The notes: generated from the letters alone by a model not told the origin. DNA of 64,000 nt from Thermosinus carboxydivorans Nor1 (GCF_000169155.1 NZ_AAWL01000001.1:264001-328000); one strand, 5' to 3'; shown: positions 41,055-50,442, counted from the first letter of the stretch. Translations and numbers: made by a program.

Positions 41055-42520
41055 GGCGTAAGCGGTTCCTTCCACCGTACCACCGGCTTGCGGGCGGCCG
41101 TTGCTTCGTCCAGCCGCCGCACCACTGTGGTTCGCGGCGCGCCGGTTACCAGCTCGGGCTGCTCAACCGCCTCGCGGGCAATTTCTTTCATGACGGCGAT
41201 AAACTCATCCAAGGTCTCCTTACTCTCCGTCTCGGTAGGTTCAATCATCAGCGCGTCATGAACGATTAACGGAAAATAGATGGTGGGCGGATGATAGCCA
41301 TAGTCCAGAATGCGTTTGGCCACATCAAGGGTTTTAACCTCCGGGGCGTGCTCCTTGAGTCCAGCGAACACGCATTCATGCATGCAGTGGCGATCAAAGG
41401 GCAGCTTATAGTACGGCGCCAGGGCACGCATAACATAGTTGGCGTTAAGAACGGCATCCTCGCTGACCTGACGGAGACCGTCCGGTCCCATCGTGCGGAT
41501 GTAGGTATAGGCCCGCAGCATGACGCTGAAATTGCCGTAAAAGCCGTGAACCTTGCCGATCGTCTGGGGCCGGTCGTAATTCAGGCGGTATCGTTTTCCA
41601 TCAAACTCGATAACCGGCACCGGCAGGAAAGGAATAAGTTTTTCCTTAACGCCGACCGGTCCCGAACCCGGCCCGCCGCCGCCGTGCGGCGTAGAAAACG
41701 TCTTATGAAGATTGAAGTGGACCACATCAAACCCCATGTCGCCGGGGCGGGTAATCCCCAAAATGGCGTTGGCATTAGCGCCGTCATAGTAGAGGAGAGC
41801 GCCGGCCTCATGGACGATTTTGGCAATCTCAATAATTTGCGTCTCGAAAAGCCCCAGGGTGCTGGGATTAGTCAGCATGAGCGCCGCCGTATCAGGGCCA
41901 ACGGCAGCCCGCAGGGCATCAAGATTGACGCTGCCGTCGGGATTGGACTTAATTTCTACCGTCTCCAGGCCGCATACAGTGGCCGTTGCCGGATTTGTCC
42001 CGTGGGCCGAGTCGGGCACAATGACCTTGGTCCGCTTCTCGCCGCGGCTTTCGTGGTATGCCCGGATGATTTTAAGGCCGGTCAGTTCGCCATGGGCGCC
42101 AGCCGCCGGCTGCAGGGTGCAGGCGTCCATGCCGGCAATTTCGGCCAGATAGTTTTGCAGTTCATACATGACGGCCAGGGCTCCTTGCACGGTCTTGCTA
42201 TCCTGCAGCGGGTGGATATTGCTGAAGCCCGGCAGTTTAGCCGCCTCTTCGTTCACTTTCGGATTGTACTTCATGGTGCAGGAACCGAGCGGATAAAAAC
42301 CATTGTCAACGCCATAGTTGCGCCGCGATAAGGCGGTATAATGACGAACGACGTCTACCTCGCTGATCTCCGGCAGTTGGGGCTCTTTGTCCCGCAGCGC
42401 CGCAGCCGGCACGAGCGCGGTCAGTTCCTGCTCCGGCACATCGGCCTCCGGCAGGTCGGCGCCGATCCGGCCCGGTTTACTCAGTTCAAACACCAGGGCC
42501 TTGCGGTTCGTCAGGTTCAT
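41051..42520 (-). CDS. gcvPB: Glycine dehydrogenase (decarboxylating) subunit 2
   Basis: A 489-residue PLP-binding half of the split P-protein. It decarboxylates glycine and passes the aminomethyl group to lipoyl-GcvH. The PLP lysine lies in [20 protein letters not shown] near residue 270. [14 protein letters not shown] near 80 and [11 protein letters not shown] near 185 are typical. GGAGGGG precedes the ATG, which overlaps the gcvPA stop by 4 bp. Together with subunit 1 it equals the single-chain P-protein of other bacteria. Confidence 0.96.
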   Translation of the reverse strand: MNLTNRKALVFELSKPGRIGADLPEADVPEQELTALVPAAALRDKEPQLPEISEVDVVRHYTALSRRNYGVDNGFYPLGSCTMKYNPKVNEEAAKLPGFSNIHPLQDSKTVQGALAVMYELQNYLAEIAGMDACTLQPAAGAHGELTGLKIIRAYHESRGEKRTKVIVPDSAHGTNPATATVCGLETVEIKSNPDGSVNLDALRAAVGPDTAALMLTNPSTLGLFETQIIEIAKIVHEAGALLYYDGANANAILGITRPGDMGFDVVHFNLHKTFSTPHGGGGPGSGPVGVKEKLIPFLPVPVIEFDGKRYRLNYDRPQTIGKVHGFYGNFSVMLRAYTYIRTMGPDGLRQVSEDAVLNANYVMRALAPYYKLPFDRHCMHECVFAGLKEHAPEVKTLDVAKRILDYGYHPPTIYFPLIVHDALMIEPTETESKETLDEFIAVMKEIAREAVEQPELVTGAPRTTVVRRLDEATAARKPVVRWKEPLTP

Positions 42521-43866
42521 TTTATCCCCTCCAATACCGCCACAAGGGCGTCGATTTCAGCTTTCGTCCGTTTCTCCGTCACGCACAGCAGCATGCGGCT
42601 ATCTGGCCCGTCTTCCACGGTGGCTAGATCAAGGCCGCCGATGATGCCCTTTTCCTGAAGCCGGGCATTGATTTCCGCGGCCGGCAGCGGCGTTTCCACC
42701 ACGAACTCATGGAAGAAGGGCGCGGTGTAGGCAAGACGGTAACCGGGAAGAGAGGCGATGCGCCCGGCGGCGTAGTGCGCCTTCTGCAGGCAAAGACGGG
42801 CCACTTTCGCCAGGCCTTGCTTGCCCAAAGCTGACAGGTAAATGGCGGCGGTAATGGCACACAATCCTTCATTGGAGCAAATATTGGAATAAGCCTTTTC
42901 GCGGCGGATATGCTGTTCCCGCGCCTGGAGGGTCAGCACAAAGCCGCGCTTGCCCTCAAGATCAGTGGTCTGGCCGACGATACGCCCCGGCATGCGGCGC
43001 ATGTATTTCTCCCGCACCGCCATAAAACCAAGGTAGGGCCCGCCAAAATTAAGTCCTAGGCCCAGCGGCTGTCCCTCGCCCACCGCCACGTCGGCTCCGT
43101 AAGCGCCCGGGGGTTTTAGGATTGCAAGGGAAATAGGATTAACGCAAGCAACGAGCAACCCGCCATGACTGTGCACCAAATCGGCGATACCCTCCATGTC
43201 CTCCACAACACCGTAGAAGTTCGGGTTTTGCATAAGCAGGGCCGCCACTTCCGTGTTAACGGCTGCCTTGAGCGCCGCACGGTCCGTTTGGCCGTCCACC
43301 GTCGACACGGTAATAATTTCAAACCCGAGATCGCGGGCGTAAGTAGCCAGCACGCGGCGATAAAACGGATGGATCCCGGCGCTCACTACGACTTTACTGC
43401 GGCCGGTAGCACCACAGGCCATGTTCATCGCTTCCGCCAGGGCGGTAGCCCCGTCGTACAGCGAAGCATTTGATACGTCCAGGCCGGTCAGTTCGCAGAT
43501 ATAGCTCTGGTACTCCCAGAGAGCCTGCAGGCCGCCCTGGCTGATTTCCGGCTGATACTGCGTATAGGCGGTGTAAAATTCCGAGCGGCCGGCCAAGTGA
43601 GATACAACCGCCGGAATAAAATGGTCATAAGCGCCCGCTCCCAAAAAACAAGGCATCTGACCGACATGGACATTTTCGGCCGCGCGCTGCTGCATTAGCT
43701 GCAGCACTTCCAGTTCACTCAGGGCCGGCGGCAAATTAAGCGGGCGGCCCAGCCGCACCGCCGGTGGAATATCCTGAAAGAGCTCATCGACGCTGCTGAC
43801 GCCGATGGCCGCCAACATGGCCTGCCGGTCGGATTCGGTGTTGGGCAAATAATGGCGCCCGGCCAT
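42517..43866 (-). CDS. gcvPA: Glycine dehydrogenase (decarboxylating) subunit 1
   Basis: A 449-residue partner of GcvPB, corresponding to the N-terminal half of the P-protein. It has the same aminotransferase-like fold but lacks the PLP lysine. Landmarks are [19 protein letters not shown] at the start, [35 protein letters not shown] and [18 protein letters not shown]. The start codon abuts the gcvH stop, with GAGGGGG upstream inside gcvH. Confidence 0.96.
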   Translation of the reverse strand: MAGRHYLPNTESDRQAMLAAIGVSSVDELFQDIPPAVRLGRPLNLPPALSELEVLQLMQQRAAENVHVGQMPCFLGAGAYDHFIPAVVSHLAGRSEFYTAYTQYQPEISQGGLQALWEYQSYICELTGLDVSNASLYDGATALAEAMNMACGATGRSKVVVSAGIHPFYRRVLATYARDLGFEIITVSTVDGQTDRAALKAAVNTEVAALLMQNPNFYGVVEDMEGIADLVHSHGGLLVACVNPISLAILKPPGAYGADVAVGEGQPLGLGLNFGGPYLGFMAVREKYMRRMPGRIVGQTTDLEGKRGFVLTLQAREQHIRREKAYSNICSNEGLCAITAAIYLSALGKQGLAKVARLCLQKAHYAAGRIASLPGYRLAYTAPFFHEFVVETPLPAAEINARLQEKGIIGGLDLATVEDGPDSRMLLCVTEKRTKAEIDALVAVLEGIK

Positions 43867-44253
43867 TTATTTTCCCCCCTCGGTCAGCGCGCGGTAGTCC
43901 TCGGCGCTGAGCAGGCCCTCCAATTCGGAGGCATCGTCCAGTTCAATAACGGCCAGCCAACCTTCCCCGTAGGGATCCTGGTTGACCACTTCGGGACGGT
44001 CGTTTAACGCCTCGTTCACTTCCACAACCGTACCGCTGACCGGTGCATAAATATCGGAAACGGCTTTAACCGATTCGACCACGGACAGATTGCCGTGCGC
44101 CTTAACTTTTTTGCCGACGGCGGGCACCTCGATAAAAACGATATCTCCCAGCTCATGCTGGGCATAGTCGGTGATGCCCACAACCGCACGCGTCCCCTCG
44201 ACGCGAACCCACTCGTGGTCTTTGGTGTACTTAAGTTCCTGCGGGATATTCAT
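43867..44253 (-). CDS. gcvH: Glycine cleavage system H protein
   Basis: A 128-residue lipoyl-domain carrier. The lipoylated lysine is in VVESVKAVSDIYAPVSG near residue 65. KYTKDHEWV at the N-terminus and NDRPEVVNQDPYGEGWL later are standard. It carries the aminomethyl intermediate from the P-proteins to GcvT. It lies 3 bp after gcvT and directly before gcvPA; the adjacent LplA-family gene probably loads its lipoate. Confidence 0.97.
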   Translation of the reverse strand: MNIPQELKYTKDHEWVRVEGTRAVVGITDYAQHELGDIVFIEVPAVGKKVKAHGNLSVVESVKAVSDIYAPVSGTVVEVNEALNDRPEVVNQDPYGEGWLAVIELDDASELEGLLSAEDYRALTEGGK

Positions 44254-44256
44254 AGT

Positions 44257-45354
44257 TTATTTCCTCCTTTTATAAAATGGTTTGGTAACAACCTTGGCTT
44301 CTACCAGTTTGCCGCGGATTTCCACCGCCACTTCCGTCCCCGGCGCCGAAAACTCCGTTTCCAAAATGGCTAAGGCCAGGTTTTTATCAAGGGTGGGGGC
44401 GTAGGTGCCGCTTGTCACCGTGCCGATGACCCGGCCGGCGGCATGACAGGTATAGCCGGCGCGGGCAATACCCCGCCCTACCATCTCGATCCCGACAATT
44501 TTGCGCCGGATGCCGGCGTTTTTCTGGGCCAGTAGCGCCTCATAGCCGATAAAGCTTTGTTTGTCAAACTTGACAAAGACGCCAAGACCGGCTTCGAGCG
44601 GTGTGATGCTTTCGGAAAGTTCGTGACCGTAAAGCGGCAAGCCGGCTTCAAACCGCAGCGTATCACGGGCGCCTAATCCGGCCGGCACCAGTCCCAGCGG
44701 CTTGCCGACCTCCATCAGGCGCTTCCATAGTCTGCCAGCTTCCTCCGGCGCGCAGTAAATTTCAAAGCCGTCTTCTCCCGTATAACCCGTTCGGGAAATC
44801 AAACAGTCTATTCCGTCAACGCGGACATGCCGGCGCAGCCAATAATATTTAATGGTGCTCAAATCTTCATCGGTCAACCGCTGCAGGATGGCTTCGGCCC
44901 GCGGGCCCTGCAGCGCCAGTTCGGCGGTAACATCGGAAATATTTTTGACGGTAACGTCATAGTTCGCCGCGTGCTGCACCATCCAGGCGTAATCTTTGTC
45001 AATATTGGCGGCGTTAATCACCAACAGATATTCTTGTTCGCCAAGGCGATAGACCAAAAGATCATCAACCACCCCGCCGTGGTCATAGCACATGGGAGTG
45101 TACATCACCTGGTTGACGGCGAGACGGGAAGCATCATTGGTCACCAGCCTATTCACAAAGTCGGTGGCGTCCGGCCCGCTGACCGACACTTCTCCCATGT
45201 GGGATACGTCGAAGAGTCCTGCCGCCTGCCGCACGGCCCGGTGCTCTTCAATAATGCCGGTATACTGCACCGGCATGAGCCAGCCGCCAAATTCGATGAT
45301 TTTGGCGCCGCTAGCCACGTGGATGTCGTAGAGGGGCGTCTTTTTGTCGCTCAT
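44257..45354 (-). CDS. gcvT: Glycine cleavage system T protein (aminomethyltransferase)
   Basis: A 365-residue folate-dependent enzyme that releases ammonia and makes methylene-tetrahydrofolate from aminomethyl-GcvH. It shows [21 protein letters not shown] at the N-terminus, FDVSHMGEV, the folate-site Asp region near 95-110, and [15 protein letters not shown] near 195. It is the first gene of the operon, and a tandem glycine riboswitch with a terminator lies in its leader. GGGAGG lies 6 bases before the ATG. Confidence 0.96.
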   Translation of the reverse strand: MSDKKTPLYDIHVASGAKIIEFGGWLMPVQYTGIIEEHRAVRQAAGLFDVSHMGEVSVSGPDATDFVNRLVTNDASRLAVNQVMYTPMCYDHGGVVDDLLVYRLGEQEYLLVINAANIDKDYAWMVQHAANYDVTVKNISDVTAELALQGPRAEAILQRLTDEDLSTIKYYWLRRHVRVDGIDCLISRTGYTGEDGFEIYCAPEEAGRLWKRLMEVGKPLGLVPAGLGARDTLRFEAGLPLYGHELSESITPLEAGLGVFVKFDKQSFIGYEALLAQKNAGIRRKIVGIEMVGRGIARAGYTCHAAGRVIGTVTSGTYAPTLDKNLALAILETEFSAPGTEVAVEIRGKLVEAKVVTKPFYKRRK

Positions 45355-45403
45355 AAAATCCTCCCTTCAGACTATATTATTATTTGTTCCAAAAAGCACA
45401 AAA

Positions 45404-45444
45404 GAAAAAAAGGACACTAAGTAAGCGCGGCGCTTACTCTGTCC
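45404..45444 (-). terminator. Riboswitch-controlled terminator before gcvT
   Basis: Arms at 45431-45444 and 45412-45427 (minus-strand GGACAGAGTAAGCG pairing with CGCTTACTTAGTGTCC) form a long hairpin followed by seven T residues. Its 5' arm reuses the last bases of the second glycine aptamer, so ligand binding should prevent its formation and turn gcv on. Confidence 0.85.
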
Positions 45445-45598
45445 TTTTACCTGAGAGATTGCCTAAATTCGGCTCCCCTTCGGTGACCGCAGCATGCGGT
45501 TCTCTCCAGAGGCGTGTCAAACCAGGGTCCTTTTGCCTGAGAGTTTCTCGCCTGTTTGCTCCTTCGGCGCCGCCTAAGGCGGTCTCTCCCCCGGTCAT
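45437..45598 (-). ncRNA. Tandem glycine riboswitch
   Basis: Two glycine aptamers in series on the minus strand. The first contains GGGAGAGACC, GGCGCCGAAGGAGCAA and CTCTCAGGCAAAAGGACC. The second contains GGAGAGAACC, CACCGAAGGGGAGCC and CTCTCAGGTAAAAGGACAG. These are the signature blocks of the gcvT RNA element. It is an ON switch in known cases and sits directly ahead of the glycine cleavage operon. Confidence 0.96.
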
Positions 45599-45674
45599 CA
45601 TCCAACTTTATGCTTTTGGCATATAGTTTCTCTGCCAATCAGCCTTTTCCTGCCCGAATATTGCGTTATTATCC

Positions 45675-45704
45675 ATATTTTTTCCATGAACAAACGTTTG
45701 TCAA
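45675..45704 (-). promoter_or_regulatory. Candidate promoter for the gcv operon
   Basis: The minus strand has TTGACA (45699-45704), an 18-bp spacer and AAATAT (45675-45680). It would start transcription about 70 bases before the first aptamer. It overlaps the divergent promoter and the LexA-like boxes. TTGTTC with TAATAA slightly further down is an alternative. Confidence 0.4.
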
Positions 45705-45715
45705 ACATATGTTTT
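45687..45715 (+). promoter_or_regulatory. Two LexA/DinR (SOS) box matches in the radical-SAM gene promoter
   Basis: TGAACAAACGTTTG (45687-45700) and CAAACATATGTTTT (45702-45715) each match 12 of 14 positions of the Firmicute SOS consensus CGAACRNRYGTTYC, with intact AAC-N4-GTT cores. The first covers the -35 box and the second fills the spacer of the promoter at 45698-45726, where LexA would block RNA polymerase. Confidence 0.65.
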
Positions 45716-45726
45716 TTTCTTATAAT
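45698..45726 (+). promoter_or_regulatory. Sigma-A promoter for the radical-SAM/DUF4130 pair
   Basis: TTGTCA (45698-45703), a 17-bp spacer and a perfect TATAAT (45721-45726), about 36 bp before the start codon. Confidence 0.7.
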
Positions 45727-45762
45727 AAAGACAAGTAACACTTGGTTGGGCAGGTGGAGCCT

Positions 45763-46980
45763 ATGGAAATAGAGCAAAAGCTAAAACTGCTGGGTGAAGG
45801 CGCCAAGTACGATGTATGCGCCTCGACGGCCGCCCGCCCTGGTAAACATCGGCGGCCGGCCATCGGCCAAACCAGCCCGGCCGGCGTCTGCCATTCGTTC
45901 ACTCCCGACGGGCGCTGTATATCTTTATTCAAAGTTTTGCTTACGAACTACTGCGAACGCGATTGCGCCTACTGTCCCAATCGCGCGGCTCGCGACGTGC
46001 CCCGCACCCGCTTTGCCGCCGACGAGCTAGCAAAGCTGTTCATGGAGTTCTACCGCCGCAATTATGTAGAAGGGCTGTTCCTGAGCTCAGGGGTTTGGCA
46101 TTCCACTGCCCGCACCATGGAAGAGATTATCAAGGTTGCCGAAATCCTGCGCTATCGTTACCACTTTGGCGGCTATATCCATCTAAAAATTATCCCTGGG
46201 GCCACGCCGGCCGAGATTGAAAAAGCCGCCGCCCTGGCCAACCGTATTTCCCTTAATATGGAGGCGCCGACCGCAGCGCACCTTGCCCGGCTGAGCCGCA
46301 CCAAACAGTTTGACGACGAGCTGCTGTCAGGCATGGCCAACATCCGCAACGTCCTCCGACACCATCAGAATACCACCCATTCTACCCAATACATCGTCGG
46401 CGCTGCTGGCGAAAGCGACCGGGATATCCTCTTGTCTGTCACCCGGCTTTACCGGGAATACGAATTAAAACGCGCTTATTTCAGCGCTTTTCAACCTGTC
46501 GCCGCCACGCCGCTGGCCACTGTCCAGCCCACGCCGCTGCTGCGGGAAATCCGTCTCTATCAGTCGGATTTTTTGCTGCGCCTGTACGGTTTTTCCTTTG
46601 ACGATATTGTTTTTGACGCGACCGGCAACCTGGATCTATCTCTCGACCCTAAACTCGCTTATGCGCTGCACAACCCCCAGCTGTTTCCCCTGGAAATTAA
46701 CAAGGCTTCTTACCGCGAACTGCTAAAGGTTCCCGGTATCGGTCCGCGGTCAGCGGCCAAGATTGTCCAGGTGCGGCGCGCCTACCGGTTTAGCGACCCC
46801 GCCCAGCTCAAAAATATCGGGGTAGTCATCAAACGGGCCTTAGCGTTTCTCACCGTCAACGGCAAATATTACGGCAACCGCCGATTGCTCCAAGCGCCCA
46901 AACGTGAATACTATCAACAACTCAGCCTCTGGGGTGATGACCGTGATCTCCTGCTCGCCGACCCCCGGGTCGATAATTAA
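45763..46980 (+). CDS. Putative DNA modification/repair radical SAM protein (TIGR03916-like)
   Basis: A 405-residue radical SAM enzyme. The [4Fe-4S] motif is CERDCAYC with C64, C68 and C71. The N-terminus (EGAKYDVCASTAA) and SSGVWHSTARTMEEI are typical of the family that TIGR models call putative DNA modification/repair. A helix-hairpin-helix DNA-binding motif is visible near 320-360: INKASYRELLKVPGIGPRSA. The enzyme's chemistry is unknown. It overlaps the DUF4130-type gene, and the pair is usually found together, often near uracil-DNA glycosylase. The start at 45763 has GGTGG just upstream. Likely induced by DNA damage (see LexA-like boxes). Confidence 0.85.
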   Translation: MEIEQKLKLLGEGAKYDVCASTAARPGKHRRPAIGQTSPAGVCHSFTPDGRCISLFKVLLTNYCERDCAYCPNRAARDVPRTRFAADELAKLFMEFYRRNYVEGLFLSSGVWHSTARTMEEIIKVAEILRYRYHFGGYIHLKIIPGATPAEIEKAAALANRISLNMEAPTAAHLARLSRTKQFDDELLSGMANIRNVLRHHQNTTHSTQYIVGAAGESDRDILLSVTRLYREYELKRAYFSAFQPVAATPLATVQPTPLLREIRLYQSDFLLRLYGFSFDDIVFDATGNLDLSLDPKLAYALHNPQLFPLEINKASYRELLKVPGIGPRSAAKIVQVRRAYRFSDPAQLKNIGVVIKRALAFLTVNGKYYGNRRLLQAPKREYYQQLSLWGDDRDLLLADPRVDN

Positions 46981-47710
46981 AGCGGCGATATTGGCCCAAA
47001 TCCACAACGACCTGCCTTGCTTCAAGGGAGACCACGCAGCACTTGGTCTGTTTATGTATACCGACCAGCTGGACGCCGATCTTACCGCCCTCCCCTGTCT
47101 GATAGAACAATTACGGCAAAACTGCGGCCTAAACGCCAGCTGGCTACTCGGTTCGCCGGGACGCACGCTGACCCGGCTGATTGCCGCCAATCTGCGTTAC
47201 GCGTCCCCTGACCGCGCCGCCGTTATTTTCGCCGCCGTCGAGCAATCTCTCCGCTACGGCCATGCTTATTGTCTGTGCGGGGTCAGCGAAGTCAGTAAGT
47301 TATTTGTCAACCGGGCCCGGGCTATTGCCCGGGAAATTCATAAGATGCTGGGGTTTATCCGGTTTCAGCCCGCCCCGGACGGGGCACTCGTGGCTCGCCC
47401 CAAGCTATTTCATGACACGGCCGACCTTATCCTGCGCAAATTCGCTGGCCGTTACCCCAAGCAGCGGTTGGTTTTGCTCTTGGACGACCGCGCTCTCGCC
47501 CTGGAAAACAGGCGCTTGTTTACCGTGCCGGCCGCCGATTATCTGCCGCATATTGCCGTCGACCGTTTCAGCCAGGCCTGGGAAACCTATTACCAGTCCC
47601 AATATATTGCCACCCGCAAGAATATAGCCTTGGCCAAACGGGTTATCCCCAAAAAATACTGGGACTGGCTGGCGGAAGGCAAAATCTTGGCGCGGGAGGC
47701 TTCCACCTAA
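46937..47710 (+). CDS. DUF4130/TIGR03915-like DNA metabolism protein
   Basis: About 258 residues of the family annotated as probable DNA metabolism protein, the constant partner of the radical SAM enzyme upstream. Recognisable are AREIHKMLGFIRFQPAPDG near 130-150, DTADLILRKFAGRYPKQRLVLLLDDRA, and the C-terminal DWLAEGKILAREA. In several bacteria this protein is fused to a uracil-DNA-glycosylase domain; here no such domain is present. It overlaps the radical SAM gene by 44 bp. The start could instead be the GTG at 46943, where GGGGTG is better spaced. Confidence 0.8.
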   Translation: MTVISCSPTPGSIIKAAILAQIHNDLPCFKGDHAALGLFMYTDQLDADLTALPCLIEQLRQNCGLNASWLLGSPGRTLTRLIAANLRYASPDRAAVIFAAVEQSLRYGHAYCLCGVSEVSKLFVNRARAIAREIHKMLGFIRFQPAPDGALVARPKLFHDTADLILRKFAGRYPKQRLVLLLDDRALALENRRLFTVPAADYLPHIAVDRFSQAWETYYQSQYIATRKNIALAKRVIPKKYWDWLAEGKILAREAST

Positions 47711-47731
47711 TTTTGCCGCTGGCAAAATTTC
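47709..47731 (+). terminator. Small hairpin after the DUF4130-type gene
   Basis: ATTTTGCC and GGCAAAAT pair around GCT just after the stop codon, followed by TTTC. The stem is AT-rich and short, so it may be a weak or partial terminator. Confidence 0.4.
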
Positions 47732-47780
47732 GCGCAGCTTATATAATATTTTATGTAATTTTTTCTCTACGAGGTGCCAT

Positions 47781-48581
47781 ATGCGTCGACATTTACCGCA
47801 GCAATATTTCAGCCGTCTCTGGCGGGCCGTCATTGAATTTGACCTTATCAGCGATGGCGATCGCATCCTTATCGGGTTGTCCGGCGGCAAAGACAGCAGC
47901 TTTCTTACCTATGCCCTGGCCCTACTGCGCGATCATTCGCCCCGCAAATTTGAACTTGCCGCTATCACCCTCGATCCTATGTTTTCCACCGACTTTGCCA
48001 CCGCCGGCCTAGCGGCGTTCTGCGCCGACCTGGGCATTCCGTTTCATACCTTTAAAATTGACATTGCCGGTGCCATCGCCCGGAATGACGGCAAAGACCC
48101 CTGCTATAGCTGCGCCTTTTTCCGGCGCGGTGCCATCAACCGGTTTGCCAAGGAAAACGGCTTTAACAAAATTGCTTATGCCCACCACCACGATGACGCC
48201 GTCGAAACTTTTCTCATGAGCATTCTCTATTCAGGGCAGATCAAAACTTTCTTGCCTAAGACTTACTTAGACCGCACCGGTCTCACCGTCATCCGGCCCC
48301 TCATTTATTTCCGGGAAAAAGAACTGCGCCGCACCATTCAATACCACGGTTTTACGCCTATCCCCAGTCCCTGCCCGTATAACGGCAAGACCAAGCGCCA
48401 GGAAATAAAAGAACTAATTCGCGGCTTAGAGCGGAAAAATAAACTAATCTACACCCATTTGTCCGCGGCGATGCGGGAAGGCTCGCTCATTGAACTATGG
48501 CCAGCGCCCCTTTCCCGCCAGGACATGCAACAAAAACACCATGCTTTTTGGCATCCATGCGAAAACCTCCCGCCTGAATAA
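47781..48581 (+). CDS. TtcA-like PP-loop ATPase (tRNA 2-thiolation family)
   Basis: A 266-residue adenylating N-type ATP pyrophosphatase. The PP-loop SGGKDS is at residues 34-39. The CxxC pair C108/C111 (CYSC) probably holds an iron-sulfur cluster together with the later Cys in PSPCPYNG. HHHDDAVETFLMSILY is the family helix seen in TtcA, which makes 2-thiocytidine-32 in tRNA. Divergence from the E. coli enzyme leaves the target base open. It has its own GAGGTG site and follows the DUF4130-type gene by 70 bp; the hairpin in the gap may separate the transcripts. Confidence 0.82.
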   Translation: MRRHLPQQYFSRLWRAVIEFDLISDGDRILIGLSGGKDSSFLTYALALLRDHSPRKFELAAITLDPMFSTDFATAGLAAFCADLGIPFHTFKIDIAGAIARNDGKDPCYSCAFFRRGAINRFAKENGFNKIAYAHHHDDAVETFLMSILYSGQIKTFLPKTYLDRTGLTVIRPLIYFREKELRRTIQYHGFTPIPSPCPYNGKTKRQEIKELIRGLERKNKLIYTHLSAAMREGSLIELWPAPLSRQDMQQKHHAFWHPCENLPPE

Positions 48582-48598
48582 ACCAGGTGGGAGGTTTT
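48562..48598. terminator. Bidirectional terminator between ttcA-like and lysR genes
   Basis: AAAACCTCCCGCCTG pairs with CAGGTGGGAGGTTTT around a 7-base loop, with T-rich sequence after it on the plus strand. It overlaps the TtcA-like stop codon and lies 4 bp from the LysR stop, so it can serve both convergent genes. Confidence 0.85.
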
Positions 48599-48602
48599 AT
48601 TA

Positions 48603-49502
48603 TTATTGACCGAAATGTTGCGGGACAAACGCCAGAAATTTTTCCACAGCCAGCGTACAGAACTTTTCGGCGTTGTAAATCATGGTAAAATCCCGGCGGA
48701 CAGGCCCTTCCTGCAGGACAATCGGCCGCATTTCACCCCGCTCCACTTCGTCGCTCACGGCTAGAATTGAAATAGCGGCAATTCCGAAGCCAGCTTTTAC
48801 CGCTTCCTTTATTGCCTGAGTACTGCCCAGTTCCATGACGACGTTGAGACGGTCGAGCGCATAACCTGCCTTCTCGACGAAAAGCTCAAAAAAACGGCGC
48901 GTACCTGATGTCCGCTCCCGCATCACCCAGCGCTGGCTGAGCAGCGCGCCAAGCGCACATGGCTCGCCACATGCCAGGGGATGGCTGGGCGGCGCAATAA
49001 CCGCCAGTTCATCACCGCCGCACGGCACGGCGCAAATATTACCGGACAATTGAAACGGACCTTCAATAAAGCCAACATCAAGAACACCATCTATGACCAT
49101 GGCGGTAATCTGTTCGGAATTGTAAATTTCCATGGTCATATCCACATTCGGATACAACTGGCGGAACATGACCAACACTTTTGGCATAATGTACTCGCCA
49201 ATCGTCAGACTGGCGCCAATCCGCAGCCGGCCGCTCACATCATCGGTCAAAGTCTGGATGGCCTTTTGTGCCCGCTGGTATAACGTTTCAAGTTCCACCG
49301 CATAAGGATAGAGCGCCTCGCCGGCTGCGGTAATGGCAATCCGCCGGTGTAGACGGTCAAACAGCTTAACGCCAAAATGGGTTTCCAAATTTTGAATGTG
49401 CTGACTGACGGCCGACTGCGTCATGTGCAGTTCCTGTGCCGCCAGCGAGATGCTGTTTTTTTCCACAACCGTTTTAAACACCAGTAATTGTAAGTCTAAC
49501 AT
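48603..49502 (-). CDS. LysR family transcriptional regulator
   Basis: A 299-residue regulator. The winged helix-turn-helix is at about 1-60 (NSISLAAQELHMTQSAVSQHIQNLE), with a two-lobed effector domain from about 90. It resembles the CysL/CbbR branch, though the inducer cannot be told. The start at 49502 has GGAGG 5 bases upstream. It lies 76 bp after a TauE/SafE exporter gene on the same strand. The pairing suggests control of sulfite, sulfonate or a related anion exporter, but divergent orientation, the usual sign, is absent. Confidence 0.88.
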   Translation of the reverse strand: MLDLQLLVFKTVVEKNSISLAAQELHMTQSAVSQHIQNLETHFGVKLFDRLHRRIAITAAGEALYPYAVELETLYQRAQKAIQTLTDDVSGRLRIGASLTIGEYIMPKVLVMFRQLYPNVDMTMEIYNSEQITAMVIDGVLDVGFIEGPFQLSGNICAVPCGGDELAVIAPPSHPLACGEPCALGALLSQRWVMRERTSGTRRFFELFVEKAGYALDRLNVVMELGSTQAIKEAVKAGFGIAAISILAVSDEVERGEMRPIVLQEGPVRRDFTMIYNAEKFCTLAVEKFLAFVPQHFGQ

Positions 49503-49578
49503 GGCATCCTCCGGTTCCTTGCTTATTTGATTTTCCCCAGAGAAAAAGACCATTACCCGCTCATAGAGCAGTATATTT

Positions 49579-50343
49579 TTAATGAATTAAATCCCAAAGC
49601 TGCTTGCCAATTAACAGCCCCGTCACGGAGATAAACAGGGGACGGACATAAGCAACACCCTGCCGGATAGCTAGGCGTGAACCGGCGAGCGCTCCGCCAA
49701 TCATGCCGGCGCCCATAATCAGTCCGTATTGATAATTCACCGATTTAAGCAGCATAAATGTAACGATTGCCGCAATATTGCTGGCGAAGTTTAATATTTT
49801 GGCGTTGCCGGCCGCCTCCACGAAATCAAACCCAAGCAGGAGAAACGCAAAAATTAGGAAAGAACCAGTACCAGGCCCGAAAAAGCCGTCGTAAAAACCA
49901 AGTAACAGAGCCGCCAGCCCGCTTAGCAGGCCTGTCTTTTTCGTAAACCCGCGGTAAGTAGACTCTTTTCCCCAATCTTTTTTGACCAGGATGTAAACGG
50001 CTACGGCAATGAGCATAACAATGACTAAAGGGCGCAAAAATTGGGGCGGCATATGGCGGACGACGTATACGCCGGCTACAGCGCCGAAAAAGGATAAGGG
50101 AAAAAGATATTTCACCGCCCCGAGGTTGACCTTGCCTGATCTAATGAAAGAAATTGTACTGGTCAAGGTGCACATGACACTTGCCAACTTATTGGTACCG
50201 AGAGCGAGATTGGGCGGTAAACCGGTCAGAAGGAGTGCTGGCAGAGAAATAAGGCCACCGCCGCCAACAACCGAATCGATGAACGACGCCGCAAAACCGG
50301 CGCCCAGCAAAAACAGCACCATCTCCAAGCTAATGTTTTCCAT
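49579..50343 (-). CDS. TauE/SafE family anion permease (sulfite exporter-like)
   Basis: A 254-residue polytopic protein with eight likely membrane helices. It has the duplicated TauE motif: GFAASFIDSVVGGGGLISLPALLLTGLPPNLALGTNKL in the first half (given here in part as GGGGLISLP and ALGTNKL), and FYDGFFGPGTGSFLIF in the second half. The family exports sulfite, sulfoacetate or related anions. AAGGA lies ahead of the ATG. It is probably co-transcribed with the LysR gene downstream. Confidence 0.86.
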   Translation of the reverse strand: MENISLEMVLFLLGAGFAASFIDSVVGGGGLISLPALLLTGLPPNLALGTNKLASVMCTLTSTISFIRSGKVNLGAVKYLFPLSFFGAVAGVYVVRHMPPQFLRPLVIVMLIAVAVYILVKKDWGKESTYRGFTKKTGLLSGLAALLLGFYDGFFGPGTGSFLIFAFLLLGFDFVEAAGNAKILNFASNIAAIVTFMLLKSVNYQYGLIMGAGMIGGALAGSRLAIRQGVAYVRPLFISVTGLLIGKQLWDLIH

Positions 50344-50442
50344 GTCTTGTTCTTCCTTTCCTGCCGTAACTGGTATGTGATATCAGGGCAAAACAAAAGA
50401 TGGGCGGCAAGCCAAGCGGCGTGCGACCCGCGGTGGTCCGGC

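Noticed and set aside
41291-42331. Long plus-strand frame (346 codons) opposite gcvPB
   Set aside because: It is entirely antisense to a canonical gcvPB, has no recognisable domain, and arises from GC-rich codon structure.
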